A stretch of 64,000 nt of DNA. Origin: Desulfotalea sp. Lineage in GTDB: Bacteria; Desulfobacterota; Desulfobulbia; Desulfobulbales; Desulfocapsaceae. Below, piece by piece: positions 17,406 through 26,914 of this stretch; the first letter of the stretch is position 1, and every line of letters starts with the position of its first letter. The notes below the pieces were generated by a model that ran no database searches, was not told the origin of the DNA, and saw only the letters and a list, made by a program, of their open reading frames with translations. The position numbers were made by a program, and so were the translations under genes. The stretch is from positions 1,115 to 65,114 of the forward strand of contig NVXR01000012.1 of the NCBI GenBank assembly GCA_002733995.1, read 5' to 3'.

Positions 17406-18716
17406 ATGCGAGTTTTATTGTTTAAACTCTTTTTACCAATTATTAGCATTGTTGCTATTTGGCAGCCATTTTACGGCCTTTTTACATATATATTTTTTAA
17501 TATTATTCGTCCTGAAATGTTATTCTGGGGCGGAGCTGGTACTGGGGCGCTTGTTTTTAAAGTTGCAGTTGTTTCAACGATAATTGGGTATTTTCGATTG
17601 CCAGCTGGAGCTGTTAAGCCTACTGCTTGCAGAGAATTCTGGCTGTTGGGCTGGGTTAGTTGTGCTGTTGTTGTGTCACTGTGTCTTTCTGATATACCAC
17701 TAGAAAGGCGGGCGTGGTATTATGCTTTTGAAGTCGGTAAATACTGGGTCTTGACATGGTTGGTTTTAGGTATCGTAACAAATAGAGAGAGTGTTTTACG
17801 TATTCAAAACTGGATACTATATTCAGTGACCTTTATGGCGATGTGGGGTGTTGAGCAAAGCCTGAGGGGCAATGAACGTCTTGAAGGATTGGCCGGTGGA
17901 TCTGCGGCTGATTCAAATGGGATAGCAGCTATTGGTGTCCTCTTTTTTTCAATTTCTTTAAATAAATTTATTGTTGCAAAAGATTATAAAGAAAGAGTCG
18001 TTTCTTTTTTCATAACAGGTGCAATAATTGCCTTGATTATTCTTACTCAATCCCGGGGTGGATTTGTAGGGTTGTTGTGTGCAATAGTTATTTTAGGTTT
18101 AACTACTAGAAAAAAAGCAGTTTTTGTTTTTTTGATTGCTACATCGGTTATTTTCGCATCACCGTATATTACTGGTAAATACAAAGAACGCATGTCTTCG
18201 ATAGTCGGTGTTAATGAGGAAAGAGATTATTCTTCTGCCTCGCGGCTGGTATTGTGGCAGGCTGGTGGACGCATCTTTTTAGACAATCCTTTCTTTGGCG
18301 TTGGTCTATTGAACTATCCAATGGCAAAGATGCAGTACCAGCGATCTCTTGGTGGAAACATAGATTTAGATCTTCTCGAATATTCTTTCCAGAGATATAA
18401 AGTAGGACATAGTACGTATTTGGGGCAGATATTGCCGGAGGGTGGTTTGTTTCTCGCGATCCCTTGTTTTCTTCTTTTTTGGTACGTGATGGTAGGGTAT
18501 TTAAAAATTAAGCGTGTTCTTAATTTGAAACAGGAGGGTAATGATCCTTTACTTGACTTATTGACTGGAATTATTGCTGGAATTGTGGGGCATATTGTGT
18601 GTCTTGTCTTTATTAATGGTCTTTATATGATGTTTCTTCCTTTGCAGCTAACATTTGCTGGACAGATTATTCGTATTCTCCAAAATGGAATTGATGAAAG
18701 GTATTCAGCGCAATGA
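17406..18716 (+). CDS. O-antigen ligase/polymerase-like membrane protein, exosortase locus type
   Basis: The 436-residue protein has about 11-12 predicted transmembrane segments and a large periplasmic loop, the layout of the Wzy/WaaL family. The LTQSRGGFVGLL motif and the later FFGVGLLNYPMAKM stretch match the putative O-glycosylation ligases found beside exosortases. It would polymerise the flipped repeat units or ligate the polymer to an acceptor such as an exported protein. A TTG codon at 17403 is in frame just before the ATG chosen at 17406. About 165 non-coding bases separate it from the next gene. Confidence 0.85.
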   Translation: MRVLLFKLFLPIISIVAIWQPFYGLFTYIFFNIIRPEMLFWGGAGTGALVFKVAVVSTIIGYFRLPAGAVKPTACREFWLLGWVSCAVVVSLCLSDIPLERRAWYYAFEVGKYWVLTWLVLGIVTNRESVLRIQNWILYSVTFMAMWGVEQSLRGNERLEGLAGGSAADSNGIAAIGVLFFSISLNKFIVAKDYKERVVSFFITGAIIALIILTQSRGGFVGLLCAIVILGLTTRKKAVFVFLIATSVIFASPYITGKYKERMSSIVGVNEERDYSSASRLVLWQAGGRIFLDNPFFGVGLLNYPMAKMQYQRSLGGNIDLDLLEYSFQRYKVGHSTYLGQILPEGGLFLAIPCFLLFWYVMVGYLKIKRVLNLKQEGNDPLLDLLTGIIAGIVGHIVCLVFINGLYMMFLPLQLTFAGQIIRILQNGIDERYSAQ

Positions 18717-18881
18717 ATAAGGTGCTGAATGCAACGATTAACAATATTGTATTAAGTACTTGAAGGAAATACATTGTGAATTGTTGCATTTCTTCAAAAT
18801 AAAGTATGGTACATTTTAATTAGTCAGAATCGTAAATCTTATTCTTTGCCTCTGGAACATTTTAGTGAAAAGTATTGAAAA

Positions 18882-20147
18882 ATGAAGATATTAATAACCG
18901 TATATAATACCTGGTTGGGGGGGCATGTCCTTTCTGCATTTACAACGGCTCGTTATTTAGAAAAAGCAGGCCACACAATTGTTTTTGCTGGTGGTCGTGA
19001 TAAAATGGCTTCAGTTATTGAGGACAGGTTTACGTATTATGAAGTTCATATTCCCATTTGGTACGGTACAAAAGAAAGCTATTTTACAGGAAAATCTTTT
19101 AAGGTCGTCCGTCAGCTCAGGCAAATATTACGAGATGAGAATATTGACATCATACATGCTTTTGATGCGCGGTCTTATATTCATGCTTCTATAGCCGGAT
19201 TGCTTGAAAATGTGTCTTTTACTTGCACACTTTGTGGCGGGAAAGATCCTTACTATAATCTCACCATGACTCGGCAAATCGCTGTTTTTAGTGATGAACA
19301 AAAAGATAAAATGGTTAAGGAGTACAAGTGGGATGATAAGCAAGTTTCAGTCATTAGGAGTCGGGTGGAGATAGATTGCGTTTCAGAGTCTCATCCAGAT
19401 TTCCCGGATTTTTTTCAGAATACTGGTCTAGATTCAACAATTCCAACCCTTATGATGATCAGCTCTTTTGATAAAACGACCTCTATTTTATATGTTTTTG
19501 ATGCCTATGAAAAGCTAGTACAGCAAGGGCTTGTTGTACAAATGGTATTTATAGGTGGTCCTGTGAGTCCGGAAAAAGGAAAAGAAAAGTTTTATGAGGA
19601 TATGGTGGATCGCGGTAACGAGCTGAACTTAAGGGCAAATAGGAAATTAGTTGTTTTTGTAGGGCAGGTTTATAAAGCGTATAAATTGTTGCAGAATGCC
19701 ACTCTTGTTCTAGGTGTAGGTAGAAGTGCTTTTGAGGGGATGATATATGGTAAACCAACGATTGTTGTGGGGGTTAATGGCTACGCTGGTATTGTATGTG
19801 AAGAGACAATACCGCTATTAGCTTATTATAATTTTTCTGGTAGGAATCAGCAACAACCAGTCATTCCGCAGGTCTTATCCGATACGATTAAAGAACTGTT
19901 AAAGAACGATGTATTTCGGATTTCTTGTGGCAATTTAGGGAAAGACTTCGTTTCAAGAGAAATTGACGTGAAAATGGCTATTCCCCGTATTGAAAAAATG
20001 TATCTTGAAAATCAAGTTTCGGTTGATACTGTGTTTCGGGTTAAGCAATGGCTTTCTGTCTTTAAACTAATGATCCCAATTTGGCGAGATAACTTGTGGA
20101 ACACCGTTGGGATACCGATTAAGAAGATCCTTGGAATTCAAAGATGA
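18882..20147 (+). CDS. GT4-like glycosyltransferase (diverged)
   Basis: The 421-residue protein has a GT-B-like layout. The N-terminus is MKILITVYNTWLGGH, followed by DIIHAFDARSYIHA. A C-terminal Rossmann domain starts near LMMISSFDKTTSI and contains VLGVGRSAFEGMIYGKPTIV, a diverged form of the GT4 glutamate signature. A CTLCGGKDPYY segment adds two cysteines that are unusual for the family. It is probably a glycosyltransferase of the EPS repeat, but the substrate is unknown. It follows a 165-base gap and sits 24 bases before murA. Confidence 0.72.
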   Translation: MKILITVYNTWLGGHVLSAFTTARYLEKAGHTIVFAGGRDKMASVIEDRFTYYEVHIPIWYGTKESYFTGKSFKVVRQLRQILRDENIDIIHAFDARSYIHASIAGLLENVSFTCTLCGGKDPYYNLTMTRQIAVFSDEQKDKMVKEYKWDDKQVSVIRSRVEIDCVSESHPDFPDFFQNTGLDSTIPTLMMISSFDKTTSILYVFDAYEKLVQQGLVVQMVFIGGPVSPEKGKEKFYEDMVDRGNELNLRANRKLVVFVGQVYKAYKLLQNATLVLGVGRSAFEGMIYGKPTIVVGVNGYAGIVCEETIPLLAYYNFSGRNQQQPVIPQVLSDTIKELLKNDVFRISCGNLGKDFVSREIDVKMAIPRIEKMYLENQVSVDTVFRVKQWLSVFKLMIPIWRDNLWNTVGIPIKKILGIQR

Positions 20148-20171
20148 ATTTGATTTAATAGGAATGGAGTT

Positions 20172-21425
20172 ATGAAAAAATACAAAATAACTGGTGGAAA
20201 AAGATTAACAGGTAAAATCAGGCTCCATGGTGCTAAAAATGCAGCAATGCCTATCCTGGCTGCCACCGTATTAACAGATGAAGAGATTGTTTTAAGAAAT
20301 GTCCCTGTGTACCTTAATGATGTTCAGGTTATGCTAGAGATATTACAATCTCTTGGTAAAAAAATTGAGATTAAGGGTGAACAGGTTGTTATCTCCGGTT
20401 CACTACATACGCATATTGTTCCTCCAGATCTTGGTAATCGCATTCGTTATTCTCTTTTGTTTCTTGGTGGGTTGTTGAATAGATTCAAGAAAAGTAGCGT
20501 GCCGAATCCGGGTGGTTGTAATATCGGTGAAAGAAAATTTGATTTACATATCGAGGGACTTAGTAGGCTTGGTGGGCATTTTGAGCTAGGTGAGACGATT
20601 GAGGCAACTTGCACATCTCTTAAAGGAAACGAGATAAATTTCTATCTGCCAACTACATCTGGGACCCAAAATATCATTCTCGGCGCTTTAGCGGCAGAAG
20701 GGGAGACTGTTCTCAAGAACGCTAATACGCGACCTGAGAATATGGATTTTGGTGATTTTTTAAAATCAATGGGGGCTGACCTAGATATTAGGAATAGGGT
20801 AGTCAAGGTTCGAGGTAGCCAAATGCCCTTACATGGCACAGACTATACCATAATGAATGGTCCTGACGAGTTGGTAACCTATATAATTGCTGCCGCTATA
20901 ACCGGTGGAGAAATTCAGATTGAGAATGCGAACTTGAAGTATGCTCCAACTGACTTTCGTGTACTGCGTGATGCGGGTGTAGAAATTTTTGAATGGGGAA
21001 ACTCTGTCTATGTTTCATGTCGGGAGCCTCTGGACCCTATCGATATTTTTACAACCCCGTACCCTGGTATCAATTCCGATATGCAACCGCTTTATAGTGT
21101 TCTTGCTTCATTTATCCCTGGTGAAAGTACAGTCACTGACATGCGTTTCACTGATCGTTTTCAGTACGTTGAGGGGCTAAAAAAGTTCGGTGTTGATATC
21201 GATGCTTACGGTGATTGTGCGGTTATCAGAGGAGGAAAAGCTTTGAAAGGCGTTGAGGTGAAAGCAACAGATCTACGTGGCGGTGCGGCCATGGTGCTAG
21301 CCGGACTTGGGGCCGTAGGAACTACGACCATCAGCAACATCTACCAAATTGATAGGGGGTATGTTAATCTAGCTGTTATTCTCAGGTCACTTGGTGCAGA
21401 TATTGATGAAGTTGAGGAAGGCTGA
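20172..21425 (+). CDS. murA: MurA-type UDP-GlcNAc enolpyruvyltransferase (EPS-locus paralogue)
   Basis: The 417-residue enzyme has the two-domain inverse alpha/beta barrel of the EPSP synthase family. It transfers enolpyruvyl from PEP to the 3-OH of UDP-GlcNAc. Key residues are present: Lys22 and Asn23 in GAKNAAMP, Arg92, Cys116 in PNPGGCNIGE (the PEP/fosfomycin cysteine), the aspartate in INSDMQ, and Arg in IDRGY. Elsewhere it is diverged, for example GPDELVTY replacing the usual PDRIETGT-like segment. It has an AGGAATGGAG ribosome site. Lying between glycosyltransferases and directly before murB, it is probably a polymer-specific copy. It could also be the cell's only murA; that cannot be judged from this window. 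Confidence 0.85.
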   Translation: MKKYKITGGKRLTGKIRLHGAKNAAMPILAATVLTDEEIVLRNVPVYLNDVQVMLEILQSLGKKIEIKGEQVVISGSLHTHIVPPDLGNRIRYSLLFLGGLLNRFKKSSVPNPGGCNIGERKFDLHIEGLSRLGGHFELGETIEATCTSLKGNEINFYLPTTSGTQNIILGALAAEGETVLKNANTRPENMDFGDFLKSMGADLDIRNRVVKVRGSQMPLHGTDYTIMNGPDELVTYIIAAAITGGEIQIENANLKYAPTDFRVLRDAGVEIFEWGNSVYVSCREPLDPIDIFTTPYPGINSDMQPLYSVLASFIPGESTVTDMRFTDRFQYVEGLKKFGVDIDAYGDCAVIRGGKALKGVEVKATDLRGGAAMVLAGLGAVGTTTISNIYQIDRGYVNLAVILRSLGADIDEVEEG

Positions 21426-21446
21426 TTCAGCGGATCCTTAGATATA

Positions 21447-22406
21447 ATGAGTACATTAAAAAAAACAATTACATTGTTGAAGAGTAAAAAAATCAGCAAC
21501 GTTGTCTGTGGAGAAATCTTATCAAAGCATAGTGCTTGGGAAATCGGCGGACCTGCTGATATTTTTGTTACCCCTATTGGTAGCCATGAGCTTAGTTCTA
21601 TACTCAAGATAGCCAAGGCTCAATCTTTGCCTGTTGTTGTCATTGGGAGTGGTTCAAACCTGCTTTTTGATGACTCTGGTGTTCGTGGAATAGTAATTAA
21701 AATTGATACGAGCTTCTCTTCTGTTGAAATAGAAAATAATCGTATTCTGGCTGGTGCTGGCGCGTGGGTCCCTTGTCTAGCGAGAGCTGTCGCAAAAGCT
21801 GGGTTGACAGGACTCGAGCATATTGTTGGGATCCCAGGTACATTTGGCGGGCTTATTTATATGAACGGCGGTAGTCTTCGAAAGAATATCGGAGAATCTG
21901 TACGAGAAGTCTATGTAATGGACAGAGAAGGAACCCAACATAAAATATCTAGAGAAGAGTGTCAATTTACATACAGGCACTCCTTATTCCAGCAAACTGA
22001 TTATATTATTTTAGGCGCTGAGCTTGAATGTCAAGCTGGAGAGTCTTTGGCTATTCGCCAGGAAATGTTAGGGATTTTGCGAAGTAGAAGTATTAAGTTT
22101 CCTAGGAAAATGCCCAATTGTGGCTCGGTGTTTGTGAGCGATCCGGCAATGTATGACTCGTATGGGGCACCAGGCAAAATAATTGAGGAGTGCATGTTAA
22201 AAGGATTTTCCGTTGGGGGTGCAGAGGTTTCGAGACACCATGCAAACTTTATTGTTAATACGGGAAAGGCAACTTCCGTTCAGGTAATGAAATTGATCAA
22301 TATGATTCGCCGGGCTGTATATGTACGTACGAATTACTGGTTACGCTGTGAGGTTCGATTCGTTACATCATCTGGCATAATAAGTCCATTGCATGAGTTT
22401 TTATAA
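21447..22406 (+). CDS. murB: MurB-type UDP-N-acetylenolpyruvoylglucosamine reductase (EPS-locus paralogue)
   Basis: The 319-residue enzyme has the FAD-binding fold of MurB: VVIGSGSNLLFD and GIPGTFGGLIYMNGG bind FAD, and YRHS is substrate-binding. The NCGSVFVSDP motif holds the catalytic serine, and SRHHANFIVN is typical of type II MurB. With NADPH it reduces the enolpyruvyl ether to the D-lactyl ether, giving UDP-MurNAc. It lies 21 bases after murA and just before an acetyltransferase and the flippase. The pair could supply a muramic-acid-like sugar for the exopolysaccharide. Recruitment of the cell-wall genes into the locus is the alternative. Confidence 0.88.
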   Translation: MSTLKKTITLLKSKKISNVVCGEILSKHSAWEIGGPADIFVTPIGSHELSSILKIAKAQSLPVVVIGSGSNLLFDDSGVRGIVIKIDTSFSSVEIENNRILAGAGAWVPCLARAVAKAGLTGLEHIVGIPGTFGGLIYMNGGSLRKNIGESVREVYVMDREGTQHKISREECQFTYRHSLFQQTDYIILGAELECQAGESLAIRQEMLGILRSRSIKFPRKMPNCGSVFVSDPAMYDSYGAPGKIIEECMLKGFSVGGAEVSRHHANFIVNTGKATSVQVMKLINMIRRAVYVRTNYWLRCEVRFVTSSGIISPLHEFL

Positions 22407-22423
22407 ATAAAACCTAGAAAATT

Positions 22424-22963
22424 ATGATATGTCAATCGTTCTCGGAATGTTTCTTTATAGACACTCATCGTATTGTTCTTGAGAGATCGGTATGGAAAAT
22501 ATTCAAATTGTGTTTCAGAGAGTCTCGAATCTTAGCTGTTGTTCTTTTTCGAATAAGCCAATACATGTGGTCTAAAAAGATGATTTGGCGATTTGCTCCC
22601 TATATAAAAAGGATTAATGAGGTACTTACAGGATTTGAATGTCATCTAGAAGCTAATATTGACTCAGGATTGCTTCTTGCCCATACTCAAAATATAGTTA
22701 TTGGGCAGGGGGTTAAAATTGGTAAGCAGGTTACTATATACAATGGCGTGACATTAGGCGCGGTAAGAACAAATACTACTAAAAATGCGGATAACAGATA
22801 TCCCAAAGTAATGGATAGGGTTGTAATCTATAGTGGTGCTAAAATAATAGGAAATATCGTCGTTGGTGTAGACTCCGTGGTAGGAGCAAATGCTGTTGTA
22901 CTTCAGAATATCCCTTCCAATTGTGTAGCTGTTGGTGTTCCTGCCAGATTAATTGGTCGTTGA
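22424..22963 (+). CDS. Hexapeptide-repeat O-acetyltransferase (serine acetyltransferase-like)
   Basis: The 179-residue protein has an N-terminal helical part and a left-handed beta-helix with repeats such as VIGQGVKIGKQVTIYNGVTLG and KIIGNIVVGVDSVVGANAVV. The His in LLLAHTQN replaces the HH pair of the paralogue at 13295. It ends in VGVPARLIG, typical of LbH sugar acetyltransferases. A role in O-acetylating the EPS unit is likely. It is 18 bases after murB and 10 bases before the flippase. Confidence 0.8.
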   Translation: MICQSFSECFFIDTHRIVLERSVWKIFKLCFRESRILAVVLFRISQYMWSKKMIWRFAPYIKRINEVLTGFECHLEANIDSGLLLAHTQNIVIGQGVKIGKQVTIYNGVTLGAVRTNTTKNADNRYPKVMDRVVIYSGAKIIGNIVVGVDSVVGANAVVLQNIPSNCVAVGVPARLIGR

Positions 22964-22972
22964 AGGAGGCTC

Positions 22973-24271
22973 ATGAGTTATCTTAAGCAGAGTGCTGTAA
23001 CCTTTAGCACACAAATACTGCTCATGATATTTAGCATGGGTGCTGGGATTATTGTGGCGCGCTTGCTTGGCCCAGAGTTGAAAGGGCAAGCCGTCTTACT
23101 TAGCAACGCAACACAGCTGCTTTTTATGTTGGGGAGTATGGGGTTTGGTTCGGCTTTTTCCTTTTTTATAGCTAAAAAGAGATATCAACCTCGGCAAATC
23201 ATGTCTTTAGCTCTTTTTAGCTCTTTATTGTTTGGTGGGATAGTAAATTTTTGTTTCTTCTTTACGTGGAAATATCATTCTTCAATGTGGCAAGGTATTC
23301 CATTTAATCTTATTATTCTTTCTACTTTATTAGCAGTGCTAAATATTTATTCGACCTATTTGCTTCGGATTGTGGTCGGTTTTGGAAGAATATATTCTAT
23401 GAATCTATCCAACGCCGTTACCACAATAATCAATTTTGTGTCAGTTGTTTTTCTTTTGTTGGTTTGGCCGTTTGGTCTCAAAGGTGTTGTATACAGCCTT
23501 TGGCTGTCGGGGGTGGCACAAGTCGTTGTGTTAGGGTGGATGTTGAGGGCACATTTGGTTCCTAAGGCATGCTGGGATTACCGTTTTATAACAGAAACAT
23601 ACCTCTACGGTATTAAATCCCATGGCTTATTAATAATTAACTTTTTGAATTACAGACTTGACCTCTTTATCCTACAATATCTTGTAAAAGACGCTGTTGA
23701 AGTTGGATATTATTCGCTTGCCGTAGGTATGGCAGAGTTGATGTGGATGGTACCCAATTCAGTAGTCGCCCCTCTTTTTAGCAGTGTTGCTCGCTCTGAT
23801 GCGGATGATCGATCAGTTATAACTTTAAGGACTTGTCGATGGTCCCTTATCTTTCTTATTTTGCTGGCTGTTGGAGGAGTAATGTTTGGGCGTCTCTTCC
23901 TTCGTCTACTCTACGGCGCTGATTATTTACCCAGCTACGAGCCGTTTTTATGGTTGTTGCCTGGGGTATGTCTGTTTCCGATATTTAAGTTGTTCGTCAT
24001 TGATCTAGCCGCAAGAGGCTTGCCTGGTTATGGGACTGTAGCTTCGGCTGTTGCATTGCTGGTGAATGTCATTGCGAATATTATTTTGATTCCACAGTTT
24101 GGTGCTAAAGGAGCTGCCATGGCGACTTCATTTTCGTATATTCTAATGTCGATAATTTCTTTGTTCTTCTTCATGCGAATAACGAAATATACATTCCGCG
24201 ATATTTTTGTTGTTGAGCAGGTGGAAATTCAGTTTATTTTCTCAAAAATTAGACAGATACTGATAAAATGA
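22973..24271 (+). CDS. Oligosaccharide flippase (Wzx/PST type)
   Basis: The 432-residue protein has about 12-14 transmembrane helices and the N-terminal pattern of polysaccharide transporters (AVTFSTQILLMIFSMGAGIIVAR followed by LLGPELKGQ). It belongs to the MOP superfamily and would flip undecaprenyl-linked repeats across the inner membrane before polymerisation by the ligase-like protein at 17406. It has a strong GGAGG ribosome site. It is the last gene of the long plus-strand operon. A 7-8 bp hairpin lies 14 bases past the stop. Confidence 0.88.
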   Translation: MSYLKQSAVTFSTQILLMIFSMGAGIIVARLLGPELKGQAVLLSNATQLLFMLGSMGFGSAFSFFIAKKRYQPRQIMSLALFSSLLFGGIVNFCFFFTWKYHSSMWQGIPFNLIILSTLLAVLNIYSTYLLRIVVGFGRIYSMNLSNAVTTIINFVSVVFLLLVWPFGLKGVVYSLWLSGVAQVVVLGWMLRAHLVPKACWDYRFITETYLYGIKSHGLLIINFLNYRLDLFILQYLVKDAVEVGYYSLAVGMAELMWMVPNSVVAPLFSSVARSDADDRSVITLRTCRWSLIFLILLAVGGVMFGRLFLRLLYGADYLPSYEPFLWLLPGVCLFPIFKLFVIDLAARGLPGYGTVASAVALLVNVIANIILIPQFGAKGAAMATSFSYILMSIISLFFFMRITKYTFRDIFVVEQVEIQFIFSKIRQILIK

Positions 24272-24284
24272 AAATATTTCATAA

Positions 24285-24302
24285 GGTTATTTTTAAATAA
24301 CC
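24285..24302. terminator. Weak hairpin between convergent wzx and capA genes
   Basis: GGTTATT pairs with AATAACC around a short T/A loop, just past the flippase stop. There is no clean T tract on either strand, so a terminator function is only possible, but its position between convergent genes is fitting. Confidence 0.3.
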
Positions 24303-24452
24303 AGCCTGTCAAATTGGAGAATTGGTTTAATTGTTGCCTAGAATTTCGATATCTCAATATCATTTTATGAATGTACTGGAAGAGCGTAGTTGAGATGCAC
24401 ATTCCCTCGTAGATCAATCATTTGTAATGCATATCTTTTACCCTTTTGTAGT

Positions 24453-25445
24453 TTATGACCTGCGAGATAGCTTCTCGATGATAAACTTTATTTTTAACAA
24501 ACTGTTTCCGCGACACAGATTAAGGATAAGATATATACTTTTACGTATTTGTTGAAAACGCATTTTCTTTCTTAAATTATAGTGTATTAGTGTCTTATTT
24601 ATGTCTTCAGGTTCTCCGCTTGGTGTTGGTAGGCAGCCATTTTTCTTTATCTCAATAGGCCAGAATTTGCCGTAAATATTGTTTTTTGAAAGTTTCAAAT
24701 CTAGAATGCCTGTTTTTACCATCCGTTTATCCCAGCATAAATCAAATACAAAATTCCCAAGAGAATAGGCACATATAAAATTATCGCGTTTTTCAATTTC
24801 GTAAAAGAGATGTGGGTGGTTGCCGACCACTGCGCTGACACCTGCTTGATAAAAACTATCGGCGATTTGCCGCTGGTAGAGAAGTGGGGACGTTGAAGCT
24901 TCTAGGCCCCAGTGCAGTAGTACTATCAGGTGGTCAAAGTTGGTAACTTCAGACTTTACGCGTTCTATAAACGACTCGTCAAGACATTGGTATTTTGTTT
25001 GCTGTTTATTGGTGTTGTCGGGTACGTCAGACGCTGCCAAAATTCCAATTCTCAGGCCATTTTGTTCTAGCATGACTGGGGGAGAATTGTTGAGACCAAT
25101 AGCTGAGATTCCAAGATGGGTGAGGGTTTTTAAGCTATCATCAAAGCCTTCGTCGCTATGCTGTAACATATGATTGTTGGATACTTGTAGTAAACCAAAA
25201 CCGGCGTTTTTAAGTTGATAGGCGTGGGCCGGTTGAACTTTTAGTACTGTTCTTTCCACCTCACTTTTATGAATATTGCGTGAAGTAATCGGAGCTTCCA
25301 AATTCCCTATCACGAAATCTGCTCGATCAAAAATTGATTGGACATTTGCAAAGATATAACTTGTATTGGCAAATGTTCCTGGACCATGCCCAAAGGACGG
25401 GTAATATTCACCCAGATTTAAATCACCAACAAACATTATCCGCAT
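24453..25445 (-). CDS. CapA-family metallophosphatase-like protein
   Basis: The 330-residue protein has the CapA/PgsA fold. The metal-binding motifs FVGDLNLG, NLEAPI, SNNHML, HWG and GNHPHL are all present in order. Relatives are needed for export or ligation of poly-gamma-glutamate and some capsules. No signal peptide is seen, so it may act in the cytosol. It is on the opposite strand to the flanking EPS genes and forms a pair with the CapK-like gene upstream of it, about 100 bases away. The two may form their own transcription unit. Confidence 0.85.
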   Translation of the reverse strand: MRIMFVGDLNLGEYYPSFGHGPGTFANTSYIFANVQSIFDRADFVIGNLEAPITSRNIHKSEVERTVLKVQPAHAYQLKNAGFGLLQVSNNHMLQHSDEGFDDSLKTLTHLGISAIGLNNSPPVMLEQNGLRIGILAASDVPDNTNKQQTKYQCLDESFIERVKSEVTNFDHLIVLLHWGLEASTSPLLYQRQIADSFYQAGVSAVVGNHPHLFYEIEKRDNFICAYSLGNFVFDLCWDKRMVKTGILDLKLSKNNIYGKFWPIEIKKNGCLPTPSGEPEDINKTLIHYNLRKKMRFQQIRKSIYLILNLCRGNSLLKIKFIIEKLSRRS

Positions 25446-25549
25446 CTATATATTTCCCTCAAATTTCTTGTATTTAGGTTGACTCAATTTTGCAATGTGC
25501 GAATGATATGATAAATGGTTAATTTTATTTCGTCGCTTTATTGGTGATG

Positions 25550-26914
25550 TTAGTCCTTGTAGTAATTCTGTATAATCATTTGGTATTTGCCGTTTGCTGT
25601 AGGAGGAATGTTGTCCACTTTCTGTATTTCGATCGCCAAAGTTTCACCTAACATTTTCCTTAGCTCCCAAAGCATGAAAGTTTCCTCATCTTCGGTAAAG
25701 GATGAGGTAACGACTAGTTTAACAATAATTTTGTTAGGTTCGTTTTGGATGATCTGGGATTTTTCAACATTTTTTAAATATTCAAAAGATATTGAAAGAG
25801 CGGCAGTTGAGACTCGTTTGTCATTCGCTTGAATAAAAGCACCAACTTTTCCATAAAGATTTTCCAATATGGGGTAGTTCCTGTTGCATGGACATTTTTT
25901 GTAACTGATTTTACCCATATCACCTATGCGATATCGTATTAATGGCATGACTTTATTAATTAAAGTAGTGACAACTAACTCTCCCTCGCCTTCGCGCTTT
26001 AGATTCCCATTAGCATCAAGTACTTCGACATACCCATATTCAATAGCGATATGTTTATTCTTATGTTCACAATCACATGCGAAAACTACTGATTCAGCGG
26101 AACCATATTGGTCAAATACATTGCAACCAAATGCTTTTTCGATTCTCTTTCGTTGCTGGTTAGTGAAGTTTTCAGAACTGGTACTAATACCTTTAGGGGT
26201 AAAAATTAATCTAATTTCGTGTTCTATAAGGTAATCGGCAATCCGAAGTATGGATAATGGATACCCTTCAATGATTACTGGTTTGAAGCTATTGAGTTTC
26301 TCAATATAGCAGGGAAGATTCTGTTTACTGAGGTGAAAGGATGAAAACAGTAACTGGTTATCGTAGAAGTTATATCTCCAAAATGGCGGTTTATTGTTGT
26401 CGGGATGCTGTAGCTTTCTGCCAACAAATGAGGCTTTTTTGTCACGAATCTTAACGTCAAATATTCGATAAAAACGATTCCAAAATGCGTAGGTTCTACG
26501 ACGAATATCTTTATTTAAGTATATAGTGAGTGGGTTACCTGTGCTCCCCCCCGTATGCAACTTAATAAGTTTAGAATTTTTATGTTGCTTTGATAGCAAA
26601 TTCTCAGGATTGTCGAAGACTGTCTTGCGCGTCAGAAGAGGGAAGTTTTCTATGCTAGGCGATTTTATTTGAAGATTTTGATAGTATGGTACATTTTGTA
26701 TTGCATAGTTGAGGATTTCATCCAATAGTTTTTTTTCTATTGCGAAAAGTTCCTCCTTTGTTTTGAATTCATTCTCAAAAAGCTGATCGGAAAGATCATT
26801 GTAGGTGCCTTTATATCTGCAAAAATGTTCGATGAAACCGGATATACTTACTAGTATATTTTGGAAAAATACTGGACTGGAAAGATAGAGGCGTTCAGTT
26901 AAATGTGTTCTCAT
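25550..26914 (-). CDS. CapK/PaaK-like AMP-forming acyl-CoA ligase family protein
   Basis: This 454-residue member of the adenylate-forming family resembles phenylacetate-CoA ligase and CapK of capsule loci. The phosphate loop is KLHTGGSTGNPLTIYL (about residue 120). The DQYGSAESVVF motif and the RYRIGDMG stretch complete the nucleotide site. A CDCEHKNKH and a KCPCNRNYP segment give a Cys cluster that may bind zinc, as in PaaK relatives. It probably activates a carboxylic acid for attachment to the polymer. I chose the ATG at 26914; an in-frame GTG at 26962 would add 16 residues. Confidence 0.82.
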   Translation of the reverse strand: MRTHLTERLYLSSPVFFQNILVSISGFIEHFCRYKGTYNDLSDQLFENEFKTKEELFAIEKKLLDEILNYAIQNVPYYQNLQIKSPSIENFPLLTRKTVFDNPENLLSKQHKNSKLIKLHTGGSTGNPLTIYLNKDIRRRTYAFWNRFYRIFDVKIRDKKASFVGRKLQHPDNNKPPFWRYNFYDNQLLFSSFHLSKQNLPCYIEKLNSFKPVIIEGYPLSILRIADYLIEHEIRLIFTPKGISTSSENFTNQQRKRIEKAFGCNVFDQYGSAESVVFACDCEHKNKHIAIEYGYVEVLDANGNLKREGEGELVVTTLINKVMPLIRYRIGDMGKISYKKCPCNRNYPILENLYGKVGAFIQANDKRVSTAALSISFEYLKNVEKSQIIQNEPNKIIVKLVVTSSFTEDEETFMLWELRKMLGETLAIEIQKVDNIPPTANGKYQMIIQNYYKD

